A program made the position numbers and the translations under genes. The notes under the pieces are model-generated. The model worked only from the letters and a program-made list of their open reading frames with translations, made no database searches and was not told the origin of the DNA. Source: Lepidurus packardi (lineage: Eukaryota; Arthropoda; Branchiopoda; Notostraca; Triopsidae). From it: 64,000 bases of DNA. The stretch is taken from the NCBI GenBank assembly GCA_023053545.1, contig JAKZAN010000120.1:1-64000 (forward strand). Reading direction: 5' to 3'. This document shows, piece by piece, positions 24,543 to 36,159 of the stretch. Numbering within the stretch: position 1 is the stretch's first letter; the number at the start of each line of letters is the position of its first letter.

Positions 24543-24989
24543 ATGATAAACAATCTATGCTGTCCCAGCTGCCAGGAGCCTTATAATCTTATCGACAAAA
24601 CCCCTCTAACCCTATTCTGCCACCATCACTCCTGCAAAGACTGCGTCTCACGCCAGCCCTACAACATCGTCACATGCAGACTGTGCAACCAGTCCGTACA
24701 GCTTGAACCTTGGCAGACCTAAGACCATGTCGCCTGGGTCTCTGACGTACACATTGAGCTCATCAAACTCAGCCAGTCGTTCAACGAAGAGGTACAAGCC
24801 CGCAAAAGATCTCGACCTCGGCTGATCGGACAGACGATGCCAGCCCATTAAAAGTGTCTGACGGCTTCGTGCAACGAGCCATGCCGTAACGACGGAAGCA
24901 GCCTTGCTCTATTCTGCTCTCTGAACTGCTAGGTGAAATGGAGACAACTGATTCAAGAAAACACAACCACCACTTTCAACTTGAACTGA
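24543..24989 (+). CDS. RING-type zinc-finger protein with second Cys cluster (148 aa)
   Basis: From ATG 24543, a C-x2-C (CPSC), a C-x-H-x2-C-x2-C block (FCHHHSCKDC) and a final C-x2-C (CRLC) form a RING-HC-like cross-brace in the first 60 residues. A second cluster follows at about residues 108-135 (CLTASCNEPC and FCSLNC), perhaps a further treble-clef zinc site. RING proteins usually act as E3 ubiquitin ligases recruiting E2; the partner here is unknown. The in-frame TTG upstream (24471) is not preferred. Single exon, TGA 24987-24989, stop 92 nt from the stop of the convergent FYVE-like gene. Confidence 0.8.
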
Positions 24990-25080
24990 TGGCAAATAGC
25001 CGTCAGTCTCTATTACTCCTGTTTTTGAAGTAGGCTGAGCTTTTCCAAACATTCCCGGTCATTAGTCCAAATAAATAATA

Positions 25081-25868
25081 TCAAAAAACCTCGCACCCTT
25101 TGTCAGGACCATTCCCGGCTGAAGTACCTTTTTTATTCCTCTTACTGACCCAACGCTCGAACTCTTCTTCTACTTCCCTCTCCTTTTTGCTGATCATCAT
25201 GCGCATCTCTTGGCACCGCTTTTCGATCTTGCCGAGCTACTTTGTTAGTTTTTCATTTTCTTCAGTACTGCAGCCACAATATTTGATTCAATCGCATGCT
25301 ATAATGGTTGGTTACATGAGTCTGTAGTCTTCCTCTAGAGACCTGGGAGTCTCGAATTCCATATCTGCCAGCTAAGTGGTTGCTGCCTCTATTAACCCAT
25401 ACTGGTAGTCAATATCCTCATTCTTAGAACCTAGATCTTGCAGTTATGCTTCCAGATCGCCTACTTTTGTTCGACATCGCTCTTCTATTTTCTGGTGCTC
25501 CTGCTCTAATATCTTAACTTTGGTCTGTTTGGCATTCAGTCTGGAAATCAGATCCTGGTGCTTAAGCGTCACGATTTCTTCCTGGATGTCAAGAGACTCG
25601 TCAGTCTTCATTTCATACTTCATGAAGCGTTCATAAAGGAAGGAGTCTTCGCAGTCATCGCAAATGCGTACGAATTCTGTTTTGAGTTTTCGCTTTTTAC
25701 GGAGATGGTTTGCGCACACGACATTGTTACAGAACTTGCTTCACTCATGTACATTCAGAGGGTGATTATGGGGGAGGGGAGAAGGTATTAAGGAGTGAAG
25801 GAATACCATTTTCTAGGCTTGGGACCAAGATCAGCGTTGCAAATCGTGCATGAGGTTTGAGGCTCCAT
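25081..25868 (-). CDS. FYVE-like zinc finger plus coiled-coil protein (about 223 aa)
   Basis: Start ATG 25868 (MEPQTSCTIC). Introns 25739-25806 and 25268-25315 join an eight-ligand-type finger: CTIC, ten residues, CKFC, NNVVCANH, then ICDDC. This spacing matches FYVE/RIM-type cross-brace zinc fingers, although the basic R(R/K)HHCR signature is only RKCKFC, so phosphoinositide binding is uncertain. The rest is coiled coil (LKHQDLISRLNAKQTKVKIL, ENEKLTKELGKIEKRCQEM, KKEREVEEEFERWVSK). It is probably an endosomal or vesicle adaptor. The finger is split by intron 1, which supports the splice model. TGA 25081-25083. Confidence 0.78.
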
Positions 25869-26371
25869 GTATACCTACACTGCGGGTATTGAAGGATACG
25901 ATAAAGTGGTGGGTGATACTGCATACTTTATTAATCATCCACTCTCATGCCAGGCGAAGAGTCGAGGAAGGACTGTTGGACCTGCTTCTTGTAAGGACTT
26001 TCATTGGGCGCCATTCTTTTTGCAGACATTTTGTAGACTGTCAATTCCTAAATCTTGGCTTTGTAGATTATTAGCTAGGACCGGATCATAAAGAATAGCT
26101 CATGTCGGCCTACCTAAAATTAAAGGGAGGGATGTGGAGGATATTTGCTATACTAAATTCAAGAGGATTTATGGGTAGATAGACATCTACCCTTTCAATA
26201 TCTGACAGATACAGATCTGGAATTCTACTTGCCTATCAGCCAACATATGTGCTGTAACTTTAAATATCGATCTGCGTAATGCTTGTTCTCAGTTGGCGTC
26301 AGTATCTTAATCAAACACTCTCTCTTCATACCTAATTTTTATAAGACTATATATTGAATCATAAAGACGTC
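25869..26371. other. Intergenic divergent region, about 500 nt
   Basis: It lies between the minus-strand FYVE-like gene and the plus-strand TLDc gene and presumably carries both promoters. Short ORFs on the + strand near 25850-26090 are antisense shadows of the FYVE-like first exon. I saw no repeat or RNA gene. Confidence 0.6.
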
Positions 26372-27874
26372 ATGGGAGGTTCGCAATCTGGCTCCAGCAG
26401 CTCAAAATAAAAACAGCCCATCACACAGCAATACCAACCCATCTACACCCTTCTCTACCCAGAACACAAACCAGATCGTTCCTGCTTTGGTATTTCGCTT
26501 CCTTTTTTCATCATGAATCTTTGATATTTTTGTTTACAGTCAAACACTTCAGCGAAGTCACTGGGCTAGGAGACAAACTCTACGAGTTCATGACAAATCT
26601 GCATGCCTTCAGTTACCAGGTATTCGTAATCGTAGTCGAGATCCTGACCAAATATGACCCAGACCTACAGCTGCCTGCAAACCTAAAAGAAATCGTGGCT
26701 GAAACCTCTATTTTTGACAGATTCGCAATGGTTCTGTTTGGAATTTCAGAGATGGCAGCCTACAAAGCACATCAGCTGACCTAATAGCAAAAAATGAACT
26801 TGATCAGCAGCTATTTCGACATATTCGCATAGAAAATAGACCCTAGCTGTTTGAAGAAAGCTTTCAACTACATCGACGAATAAAATAGAGAGACCAAGTC
26901 TACCAAACTGTTCATCGAGGGGTTCCGGAAAGCCTACCCTTACTGTCAGCAGCATCTCTCCAGCTACTACAAATACAAATTCATCCAGGGCGCAGACAGT
27001 AAACTTCGCTTCACTGGCCAAGGATTGAGCAAGATCAAATCCGAAATCCTGCATATCGAGGACTGGATTCTCCTGTCCATGAAGGTACCCAGGATATTGG
27101 AGCAAAACCCCAGTCTGCTGTATTCGATGGACACCCATGGAATTAGTTTCAGTGCGTTGTAACAACAGATTGTGGGTTATACTGGGCCCTGGCTGCTCGT
27201 CCTTGAACATGTCGAAACTGACATCGAGTAACGTCTCTAAATCAACAATTCTTTATATCTGATTGTAGTACCAAATAGAAAACGCGTTACGTGATCGGAT
27301 CTTACCAGAACAACGCTATTATTGAGTCGTCACAGTACCAAGGCAACACTGACTGCTTCATGTTCTGTATGAAACCCAGGATCCGATACATGGGGCCTGA
27401 TCGAGGAGAGGGCAAGTCTAACTTCTTCTATCTCAATAATCTTTCATCCGAGAAATCTAAAAAACGCAGAGGGCTTGGATTCGGAGGTGATGAGTTTGAA
27501 GGGTTCAAGCTATGGATAGATGAGGACATTGAAGATAAGAGCTATGTAAGGAACGGGCATGATGGGACATTTGGCTATGGATACTTGGCTAGTCCTGGTA
27601 CCAACAAACTGTCGATCAGACGACTTGAGGTGTGGGCATTGGGAAACATGTCCAACTTGGAATAGCAACGCGAATACAGACGCACTAGATAAGAAGAGTA
27701 ATTTCCTATGCAAAAATCTTGTTAATTTTCACTATTTACAGAGCACTACGTCGAAGAAAGGTGAATAAAAAGGAGTTGCTGAGTGGAGGCGCGATGGACT
27801 TGGTGTTGGAGAAGACCTTCGGCCACAGAGAGCAGGTCATCGGAGAGTACGACAAGCCCGAGGACAAACTGTGA
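26372..27874 (+). CDS. TLDc-domain protein with N-myristoylation signal, mEAK7-like (about 455 aa)
   Basis: Introns 26490-26539, 27228-27268 and 27698-27741 all keep frame to TGA 27872-27874. The N-terminus MGGSQSGSSSSK is a good N-myristoylation site. A helical middle region (residues about 60-220) precedes a TLDc domain: LLYSMDTHGISFSALEQQ, GPWLLVLEHVETD, RYVIGSYQNNA, DCFMFCMKPRIRYM, LGFGGDEFEGFKLWID, LSIRRLEVWALG. TLDc proteins include the OXR1/NCOA7 V-ATPase regulators and mEAK7 (TLDC1), which is also myristoylated and lysosome-associated; that layout fits best here. No EF-hand is obvious. The C-terminal extension is basic then acidic (REEALRRRKVNKKELLSGG). Confidence 0.88.
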
Positions 27875-28107
27875 CAACAATATGCATAGTAGAAGATATC
27901 TTGAGGATACAACTTCTATGGGAGATCAAAAGAGTCATACTTTTAACAAATCTGAAGGTTGGGCGATGATTAGGTAGAGAGTTGAAGATATGAGTTTTAT
28001 AATAGAGGCTTTGCCACACTAAAAACTTATAGGTATGCGAAAAGCCCTTTTTCCACACACGGCTACATGGTCATCATAATTTAGATATCCCCTCACAACA
28101 CTCTCCC

Positions 28108-30140
28108 ATGAATAGTGACAGCGAAGACGATCGCAGTTCTTCTTCCAGCCGCGACCGTTCTCCTCCCCCCAAGAATGAGGAGCCCCAGGAAAAGCCTGAC
28201 AACAAGTCACGCAGCCGTTCCCGCGAACGCGAAAAGGCTCGCCGCCCACGCAGGAGCCCCAGTCCTAAGCAACGTTACACCAGCAAAAAACACATCATCA
28301 AGGTGCCCGAGCTGGACGGCTACCTTGTGCCTTTCAACTCTTTCATGTCGAACCAGGTATATCATATTGAATGATATCTTATCATGCTGCACGACTATGC
28401 GACTGTCTAGACTGACCGAATCGACCCCGACAAGCTGAAGAAGTGTTACGACAAGTACAAATCTGACTGGCAGCGCAAGCAGAACAAAATTTTCCTGACC
28501 GAACACAAGGTATGCCCGATATTTCTTTGCATGCGAATACCATTTCTTTAAATTTGAATCCGAAATCCCAATAATTCCAGCCGAGATCATTCTTGGCACG
28601 GGATATTGAGGCCTCGGATGAAGCTACTAGACTGATGCATGGTTCCTCGAAAAGTATGACCCTGAACTGCGCGATCAGGCCTAAAGGGATCGCACTGAAG
28701 AAGTCAAGAGACTTGCTGGTCTCTTCTTCGAAAGCTATAACAAAGGAGCCTTGGAAAACATCAACTTGAGCATCACCGAACAAGTACCCACCTCAGTCCA
28801 AACTCAATTTCATAATCAACTTTTGTTAGACTATCCCCAACATCACAGAAACACTGGATGAGGAAGATGTGGGAGGCAACTCCGTCGAAGTCATATCCAA
28901 GTATGGCTTCAGTATTGCTGACTCTCCTTACTTCGGATTCGATACAGATTCCAATACATTCTTTGTGAAAGGAATCCCTCGCTTCATCTCCAAAAAGGAC
29001 ATCAGAGAACAAGTATCCAAGCTGCCTGGTTTCTGCTCGATGCACATGTCTGAACCACTCAAAAAACATGGTTTCCAGCGTTACTGCTGGATCACTTTCA
29101 AAGATGAAGAATCTTTCAATAGGGCCATGGTGGAACTCAAGGGTCTCAGCATCAAGGAAGTTGATCTTCAAGTCTCTAAGTCTAACTCCAAACAAAAGAA
29201 AATTCGAATCCTCAAACACTATCCCAAAAATAGACTATAGTTAGACCTAAAAACAACGACTGCCCTTATTAAGACTCTCGATAAGGAGGAGTCCGTCTAA
29301 GACAATCCTTTGCTTAATGCTGATGCGACTGCAAGTATGCAACCTGAAGCCCTATTTGACTTAAACCTGCTGTACCTGCGCCGAGTTCATGCTTATGACT
29401 ACTTCACTGCACAACAATTTAATGATGAAAGAGGATTAGCAAATAAATTGGGCATGATCCACTTGAGGATCCCCTTCGAGTACAACGAGAATTTCGATAT
29501 CAGCAATACTCTGAAGAAGTCCCAGCAAGAGGGTGAAAAGAGATCACAGAAACCCAAGGAAAAGGGTGAGTTCGAGAAGATCCACCAACAGGAGATGAAT
29601 AAGATTGTGGATGAGGACAAAGAGACTCTCAAAGAGGATAAGGAGGCGTGGAAATGCAAGGCCAAAAGCTGCACCAAGAAGTTCCAGAACACCGAGTACT
29701 TGATCAAACATATCAGTTCCAAGCATCCCGAGGACTACAAGAAAGTACCTATCTCCATCTCATTAACCCTCTCTCCAAATTAACCCAACATAGCTTTATG
29801 ACAAAGCCATCGAAAACTGCTACATGAACGATCCTATCAAGATCACGGCATACCCCATGGCTCCCATGAAAGATGACTACTATGGAAATAGATATGACGA
29901 TAGGTAACTTGTCCCAGTAACCGTAATTTTGGGTTTAGATTTAGGAATCGTGGAGGACCTCGAGGAGGACCTGGCTACGGTCCTCGTGGTATGATGCGAG
30001 GAGGCCCCGGACAGTACGCTCACAACCCGAACTATGTCCCTCGCAGGCCACCCAGACCGTACCAAGACCTGGACGACCCTTCTACTGGACGGGAGACAGA
30101 GACAAAGACTAGAGCTTTGGTGAACTATCTGGACATTTGA
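28108..30140 (+). CDS. ARS2: Serrate/ARS2-like RNA biogenesis factor (575 aa)
   Basis: Six exons; introns 28357-28410, 28510-28630, 28784-28829, 29745-29793 and 29904-29938 give an exact frame. The N-terminus is RS/RD-rich. The conserved ARS2 blocks occur in order: FNSFMSNQTDRIDPDKLKKC, WQRKQNKIFLTEHKTDAWFL, an RRM-like core (FFVKGIPRFISKKDI ... YCWITFKDEESFNRAM), LDLNLLYLRRVHAYDYF, a C2H2 finger (WKCKAKSCTKKF ... LIKHISSKH) and an RGG-rich end with YQDLDDP. ARS2/Serrate binds the nuclear cap-binding complex and routes capped transcripts to processing or decay. The finger carries two Cys before the His pair. Order and domain content match the family; the protein is shorter than the animal form. 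Confidence 0.92.
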
Positions 30141-30330
30141 AATGGTTTTGTAAGAGATCAGATGCGATCAGAATTGACAATAAAAACCCCAATTTAATTC
30201 CTTTTTTTACCATTCATCAGGGAAAAGTTAAAGAGAAATAATATCTTCCAAACTTACAAAGAAGACTGCGTCTAGACTAAGTAATACTAAGGAGACATGT
30301 GACAAAATGACTCAATTATCAGTTTTGCAG

Positions 30331-31078
30331 TCAGCTCTTAGAAAGGCCTGAGATTCTTGGTGACTAAACTGCTCGTTAGACTCGATTTTTGAGCTTTTAG
30401 AAATAGGAAAAACGGCGTTTGACAGTTTCGATTTGACTTGGAATAGACTTTTTTGCATCAGTGGAGTTTCTTCTGTTGCCCTCGATTTAATTGAGTGTCT
30501 TCAATATCCTTGAACCCTCTATGTGCTATATGGAGGCCTTAGTACACGATTGAAAACTGGATTGTTTGGGAATCGGATTGCGACAATCGATCGGAGTATT
30601 CTGGCCTTGGGTGGCATTGTTAGAGAGGTTAGATGTTTTTTTGAGGAGTATCAGAGGTATTTTGGGTTCGTTCGAATAGTATTAGTAGGTTGTGTTGTTG
30701 CCCTGGGATTGTTTGGTGACAAGTGGCATCTTCTTGGTGTCCGAAGTTTCCTGAAGTCCCGCAGTGTTGTTGGTCTTCTGTCTTTTATGGAGTTGTGTGG
30801 AGGCCAGGAGATCCTCATAAAGATGGGTAATTTTGGCCTTTTCGAGCTCTGATTAGTCGAGGGCTTTCTGAATATTCTGACAAATGTGTATTTTTTACGG
30901 TTACATAGAAAATGTGTACTTATTTTGATATCTGGGATTTCTGCAATTGGTCGGCAACCAAAAGCAGTGCTTCTCTGAGCCTGTTGTTCTAACCCTGTAG
31001 AAAGTGGACCTGCTACTCGAGTGACAGTGCGTGCTGGGGTTTGGTCGATGGAAGCAGGGAGGTGCTTCTGTGCATCAT
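30331..31078 (-). CDS. Coiled-coil protein (about 234 aa), unknown
   Basis: Start ATG 31078 (ATGATG). The intron at 30877-30919 joins a heptad-rich N-terminus (LEEQVHFLQGENNRLREALL, LLVADQLQKSQISK) to NIQKALDESELEKAKITHLY, then a Ser/Thr/Asn-rich tail ending KKSIPSQIETVKRRFSYFEK and LKNRVERAVESPRISG. TGA 30331-30333. No catalytic domain; possibly cytoskeletal or centriolar, from composition only. The standard-code ORF on the opposite strand at 30523 is a shadow. Confidence 0.68.
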
Positions 31079-31537
31079 TGCGAAGATGGGATAGTAGAAT
31101 GGGGTTGCCGAGTATTTAGTTTAATTATTTAAAAAACGAGTACTTTAGAAGGAGAGTGAGATCGGATAGGATAAAATTATTGGGAGAGTTTCAGGGGAAC
31201 ACAAAAATACTAGTCATACATAGGATAAATTATAGTTACTTGGAGAATAGAACAGTGTTGGCAAATGGGAAGGGACATCCCTGTGGGATGTAAGTTCCAG
31301 GATAGATGAAGTCGCCCAGTCAGACACTTTGTTCAGTCCCCCCTCATCCACCCCTGGATCTCTAGATATCGCGTACTTTTCCAGCACTTAAGTAAAACCT
31401 CTAATGATACACTGTTTGTATGTAGATTATAGAATCATCAACAGAAATCGCCCAGACTCTTTCCACATGGATGGAGAGGGGTTTCTTCTCAGAAAAATTT
31501 GAGTCCCCTAGCCCCCATGCTGTCTGGGCTTGTCTCC
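31079..31537. other. Intergenic region, about 460 nt
   Basis: It lies between the start of the coiled-coil gene and the stop of the NOT4-like gene. It contains some GC-rich blocks but no frame with convincing protein character on either strand. Confidence 0.5.
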
Positions 31538-32476
31538 TCAGATCAATATGCTTTCCAGGAGCGAAGACACCAATTCGCAGCCTTCGCTGTCACCCTTGCG
31601 GGCGAAGCTGAAAATAGAATGCTTTGATCGTTTCATTCGCGAGCTCATTCTTTTCTGAATTAAAGCGTTGCATTCCTCGTTATTCACTCTTTAGATTTCT
31701 GTTTCTTTCTCCTCCTCAATAGAGACTGTTTTGGAAGCACTGATGCCACAGCTGCGCTCCGAAGGACAGACTGAGGAGCAACTCCTTTCGCTGCTCAGAG
31801 AGCTGCTGACTCTGCTGGACTCTTCGCGCGGAGAGTTGTCTCTCGTGCTGGGTTGGTCTTTAGCACGTTCCATGTATCTAATGGAGCCGTCTTGGATGAA
31901 ACGCTGGCGGATCTCGAACTTGCTGGGGAACTGGGCAGTCGGAAGAGCTTCGTAGGTTAGCGTATGGTAGGTGCTCAAAAAGTAGCGTCGGGCCAGAGCT
32001 TGTTGTTCTTGGAACAGCTTTTTGTTGTCCTCTTCACGGATTTCCTTTTCGGGACAGATCATGTGCATGAAGGGACAGTCGGCTTTGCGGCAGCGACCGT
32101 AACGGACAAAGGCGGAGCAGTATTTATTGGTGCCGTACGAGGCGTAGATGCGAGAGTTCTCGTAAACTAGATTATTGAGTGCCTGAAAGATAAAGAGGAT
32201 GTTGAGAGGAGGGAATGGTTACCAATATGGCGATGGCGGCAGACTCCTCGAACTTGTAGGTGATGTAGGCGCAATAAGAGGAGAAATCGTTGAAGTGATT
32301 TTCTTTGACGAGAACCTTGGCGATGGGTCCGTACTGGCCACAGTAGTCTTGGGAGGCGAGGAGTAGTTCGTCGGCGAGGGAGTGGCTGAGGCCGATGAGG
32401 TAGACCATGTTGGTCTGGGTGACACGCTGTTTCTGGGTGTCGATGTCGTAGGAGTACTCGCGTTTGAGTTGTGGCT
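31538..32476 (-). CDS. NOT4/CNOT4-like RRM + C3H zinc-finger protein, no RING seen (5' end unresolved)
   Basis: Two clear exons flank the intron 32183-32222. Exon A encodes NOT4-type sequence before and in the RRM: QRVTQTNMVYLIGLSHSLAD, YCGQYGPIAKVLVKENHFND, CAYITYKFEESAAIAIL. Exon B continues with ALNNLVYENSRIYASYGTNK and a C3H finger, YCSAFVRYGRCRKADCPFMH, which mirrors the NOT4 GTTKYC...CMYLH motif. The tail is Ser-rich, then SMRS/KR-rich, to TGA 31538-31540. NOT4 is the E3 ligase of the CCR4-NOT complex, but I find no CPLC...CPAC RING upstream. A possible upstream exon lies near 32640-32790 (MTDWKQAVGKQGRKDGETAQ) and lacks Cys. The first listed base follows a TTTAG acceptor; the initiator is unknown. 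Confidence 0.8.
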
Positions 32477-32489
32477 CTAAAGGTAATAA

Positions 32490-34097
32490 ATTTTATTAAT
32501 GGCTTGTTCTTGGGGTATTTTTGGAAAATTAGTCAGAAAACCCATCTTCTTAAAAAATAACACTCTCTCTCTCTCTCTCTTTTTTCTGTCTCCTCACGAC
32601 CATTCCCCCAGAAAAAGCATTGAATTTTTTATCACTCTTTATTTTCACTGGTTTTACCCACTCTCTCCACTATGTTAGTACTTGGGCAGTCTCTCCATCC
32701 TTTCTGCCCTGTTTCCCTACAGCCTGCTTCCAGTCTGTCATCTGGTGTTCCTAGATCTGGTAGACATGCAAAGTATCAAAAAAAGGGTGTCTGGAGTTGG
32801 GAGTGCCATAGTTTCAGGTGAGTGTGAGTGTTTATGAGTATTTTCCTGGGAATGGGAGGAGGGCGGAGGAGTAGACGCGTAGGGAGGGTAGAAGAGTTGG
32901 AGATATAAAGTATGTGGAAAAGAAGACAGAAAGAAGGACGGATATGGGAAGAGTAAGGTGTGGGTAGTGGAGTAGATGTTGAGGGGTACCTGGGAGATAG
33001 TCATTGCGGGAGTAGGAGTTGTTGGGTTTGCGTTGAAGCTGTGTCATGCGGGGTGTTGTGTTTTTGAGTGGTTATGGCGTTGTTTTTTTTATTGTTTCAG
33101 GAGAAATATATATAATAATAATGATAATATTGAGAGGGGGGGGGGGGGGGTGTTTGTGTGTGTTGTGGTATGGGTATTATATATGTGTGTGTGTATAGAT
33201 AAAATAATAATGATAATAAAAAAATGATTATATGGGGGTTTCTGATATCGTATAAAGGGAGTGTCTAAACCACTATGAATCAATTGGGGGTTGTTCTTTT
33301 TTAGGGGGCAGTGTTAGAAAACTCAATACCCACAGTACATATTATTAATAATACTTGTATATTTATACCTCTCTCTCTGGGTTTTTATTGATGATTCATC
33401 TCTTCTAAAAGTCAGCCATAATATTCATACTCTATATATGTGTGTGTTCTGGGGTATATCGGGTGTGTGTGGGTAGTTGGGAGTGACGTTAGTAGCTGAG
33501 CGGGATGGGTTGTGCCCTGGCTCGAAACCGTGATAATAGAATACGATATAGAAAATAGTGGCATTAAAATTCTCTGAAGGAGAGTATGAAGGATAGCCTG
33601 AATTATGATGACGATGATTAATTTTTGTTATTGTTGGTAGGATCGACCCTATTATAGGAGTATTGGGGGACGAAGAAGATATATAGCTTTTTACTGTGCC
33701 TTAGAAGCATTAATACCCTTTTTTTAATATTATTTAGGTGTTCCTAATGTGCCCTGTGCGTGTGTGTGTTAGAGATAAGACTGAATTCTGATGTCATTAT
33801 TGTCCTATTCAGTTCTTCTAGAAAATCAATAGTCGATTAATTCTGTAATGCTTCTGAGGAAAACTGATTGCTCATTATTCTTATATACAATTCTGTTAAA
33901 AGCCCACTCTTGATCCTCAGGGTTGCCGTAGTCCTGACTCCCCTATTACGACTATCTCAGTTCTCGACGATACTTTTAGAGACTGTCCCCTATAAATAAT
34001 ATACACAAGCATATCAAAGAGTATATTTTTCCTGTCGAATCCAAAAAATATCATATCTCGATCCTACTATTTCAAAATATACATATATAGACACAAC
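32490..34097. other. 1.6-kb low-coding region rich in simple repeats
   Basis: It contains a CT run (about 32565-32582), a G12 tract at 33137-33148, GT/TG runs (33150-33195 and 33438-33475) and long AT-rich stretches. A possible 5' exon of the NOT4-like gene may lie in 32640-32790 or near 33000-33050 on the minus strand. Otherwise I see no protein-like frame. It is the largest non-coding stretch in a very compact chromosome, so it could hold an unrecognised RNA gene or a replication origin; the sequence alone does not show which. Confidence 0.55.
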
Positions 34098-35151
34098 ATG
34101 ACTCACACACCTCATCGTTTTTAAGTCTACACGCTCCTCTAGGACGGTTCTGGCTTCACTATCTAAGACACTCCCAATGTCTTCAGGTTCGACAAGCACG
34201 GGGGCTGGAAGGATGAGCAAGGCAACTACTACAATTAAAATGGTGAGCCTGCCTCCTAGCCTTCCGACGCTTCCGAACACTCCGAAAGCTAGGACTCCGT
34301 CGAAGAGGTCTCCAGTGGTAACACATGCACACTTTACACAATACTGGATTGAGGGTTTCACAGAGGATGAGCGCTACGGGAAACTGGTAGAGGGATACGA
34401 ATATAGCAGCAAGAGCGAACACGAAGACTAAAGCGTAGTGTCAAGTAGTGCAGATAAAGAAGCTCGTAGATTGTAGCAGATAGAGTTGAATGAGGAATTG
34501 CTGTAGAACTACGCTGACAATAAGGCACTGCGAGTGTTCTACACTTGTTCCGGAAAAATCTATGATGCTGAGCAAATCCAGCAAGTATTCCAACAGGAGT
34601 TCACAGGAATTGTGGTAGTGGATCCAATGATGGTGGAGCCAGGCAGCAAGTCGGAACCTGAATTCGATGGGTACTTCGTGATGCTGAACAAGAAGAAGGC
34701 CCAAACCCTCATCGAAGGGGAGGCCAGGGAAATAGAGGGCATCAAACTCCATTTCGAAGTGCAGAGCGTCAGGGGACTCCTGGACGATCCCTTTGATATT
34801 ATTTTACAAGGCCAAATAAAGCAAGCTGCCGAAAAGAAGTACAAGCCCAAGGATGCCTCCAAATAGAGTTAGACCCCTAAAAATGAGACTGGCACGACAA
34901 TATCAACCGTGAGCCCAGGGGGGCAGCGATACGAATGCAACAGAGACTTATTCAAAGATCAAAAAGAGCTTAAGCTGTGGATGAAAGAGCAGGGCCTACA
35001 ACTGGGATCAGACTACTCCGAGCCGAAAACTGGTACCAACTATGAGGGAGTGCGTGTGATTATTCTATAATTAAGAGCGGGGCAGTTGGAGAAGTGCAAT
35101 AACAAATTGATCAACGACAAGAAAGTGGAGTTCAGGCCGACCACCTCCTGA
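34098..35151 (+). CDS. Acidic protein of unknown function (335 aa)
   Basis: Start ATG 34098; a 46-nt intron (34318-34363) joins a short N-terminal motif region (FEVYTLLEDGSGFTIEDTPN, FDKHGGWKDEQGNYYNENGE) to an acidic Ser/Glu linker. A mixed alpha/beta segment follows (RVFYTCSGKIYDAEQIQQVF, FTGIVVVDPMMVEPGS, FDGYFVMLNKKKAQTLIEGE, DDPFDIILQGQ) and a C-terminal region (YECNRDLFKDQKELKLWMKE, GTNYEGVRVIIL). TGA 35149-35151. The WKDEQGNYYNENGEP element looks like a small recurrent motif, but I recognise no family. Many Glu are TAA/TAG codons. Confidence 0.72.
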
Positions 35152-35306
35152 AGCCATTACTCTCGGAGATTACCCTACATGTGATGATGTGTTTTCTACA
35201 GCAACAAAGAAGTGTAAAAAATCTAAAAGCAGCTTATTTATTATCTATTATGATGCAGTTGCATGGTCAATCGAGTAGGATCCAGATGGAGGTTCGGCCA
35301 ACGAAT

Positions 35307-36159
35307 TCATTTACGGGTCTTCTCGGACAGGTAGTCCTTGATTGTAATCTTTTCCTGCATGCTGACCACATCGTTGAACAGGTTCAAACAGTTGAGTGTT
35401 GATACCATCTATTTCAGTTTCTTGTAGTCGATGCCCGATGCCGAGTGTTTGGATACTTGTTTTCTTAGTTGCTGCAGTTTGTGTTTATCTAGAGTGCTCA
35501 GCAGATCCAGGGTCTCGATATTAAAGACAGAGTCTCCTAAGGGCATGGCTCGTGGGTCCGTGTCAGGAGATTGCCGATTGAACCACTCGCCATCCTTCAG
35601 AACCGAGGATTGGAGGACAATCTCGGAAGTGTAGTTTATGGTTAGAGACTTCTTGGTGTCGTTTCTGGAGGCCATGAAGTCGCTGTCTGAGTGTTCGTAG
35701 GGGTTTATGTTTTTTTCAAAAATATTTGATCGTTGTTTCTGCGGTTTGAACAGTTCCCCAATGTCGATCTCCATCAGACTACTCGACAACTTGGCTTAGT
35801 AAAATCTAGACTCATAGTCATTACCCTTTACCTTCGATCCCTACTGTGCATTGGTTTGCCCCCCAGATTTCTAGGGTCTTCTCAAGTCATTCAAAATACT
35901 CTCAGTATTTCGATCGTTTTTTGCTGTGGTTGGTATGGTTTGATGGGGGGGTTTTCTGCTTAGTAAATTTGGGGACCTGGGTGTTAGACTGGGGTGTTTT
36001 GAGAGGTGTGAAAAGCGATCGGAGATTGGTTTCGATAGCATGGTCGCTGAATAGAAATTCTTTAACGATGTATGCTCTGCGTGGAGGTAGTTTGCGAGGC
36101 TGGAGCTAGCGGAAAGGAGTGGTTCTGGGGAGCTACTGGGAGGGAGGAAAGACTGACAT
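35307..36159 (-). CDS. Unknown basic/hydrophilic protein (248 aa)
   Basis: Start ATG 36159 (MSVFPPSQELPRTTPFRELQ). An inferred 106-nt intron (35871-35976) removes an in-frame TGA and leaves frame intact to TGA 35307-35309. The N-terminal exon is Pro/Arg-rich with a predicted helix (YIVKEFLFSDHAIETNLRSL). The second exon carries MEIDIGELFKPQKQRSNIFE, VLKDGEWFNRQSPDTDPRAM, LDLLSTLDKHKLQQLRKQV and CLNLFNDVVSMQEKITIKDY. No recognised domain. The second-exon part is the more convincing; a start inside it at MEIDIGEL is the alternative. Confidence 0.6.
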
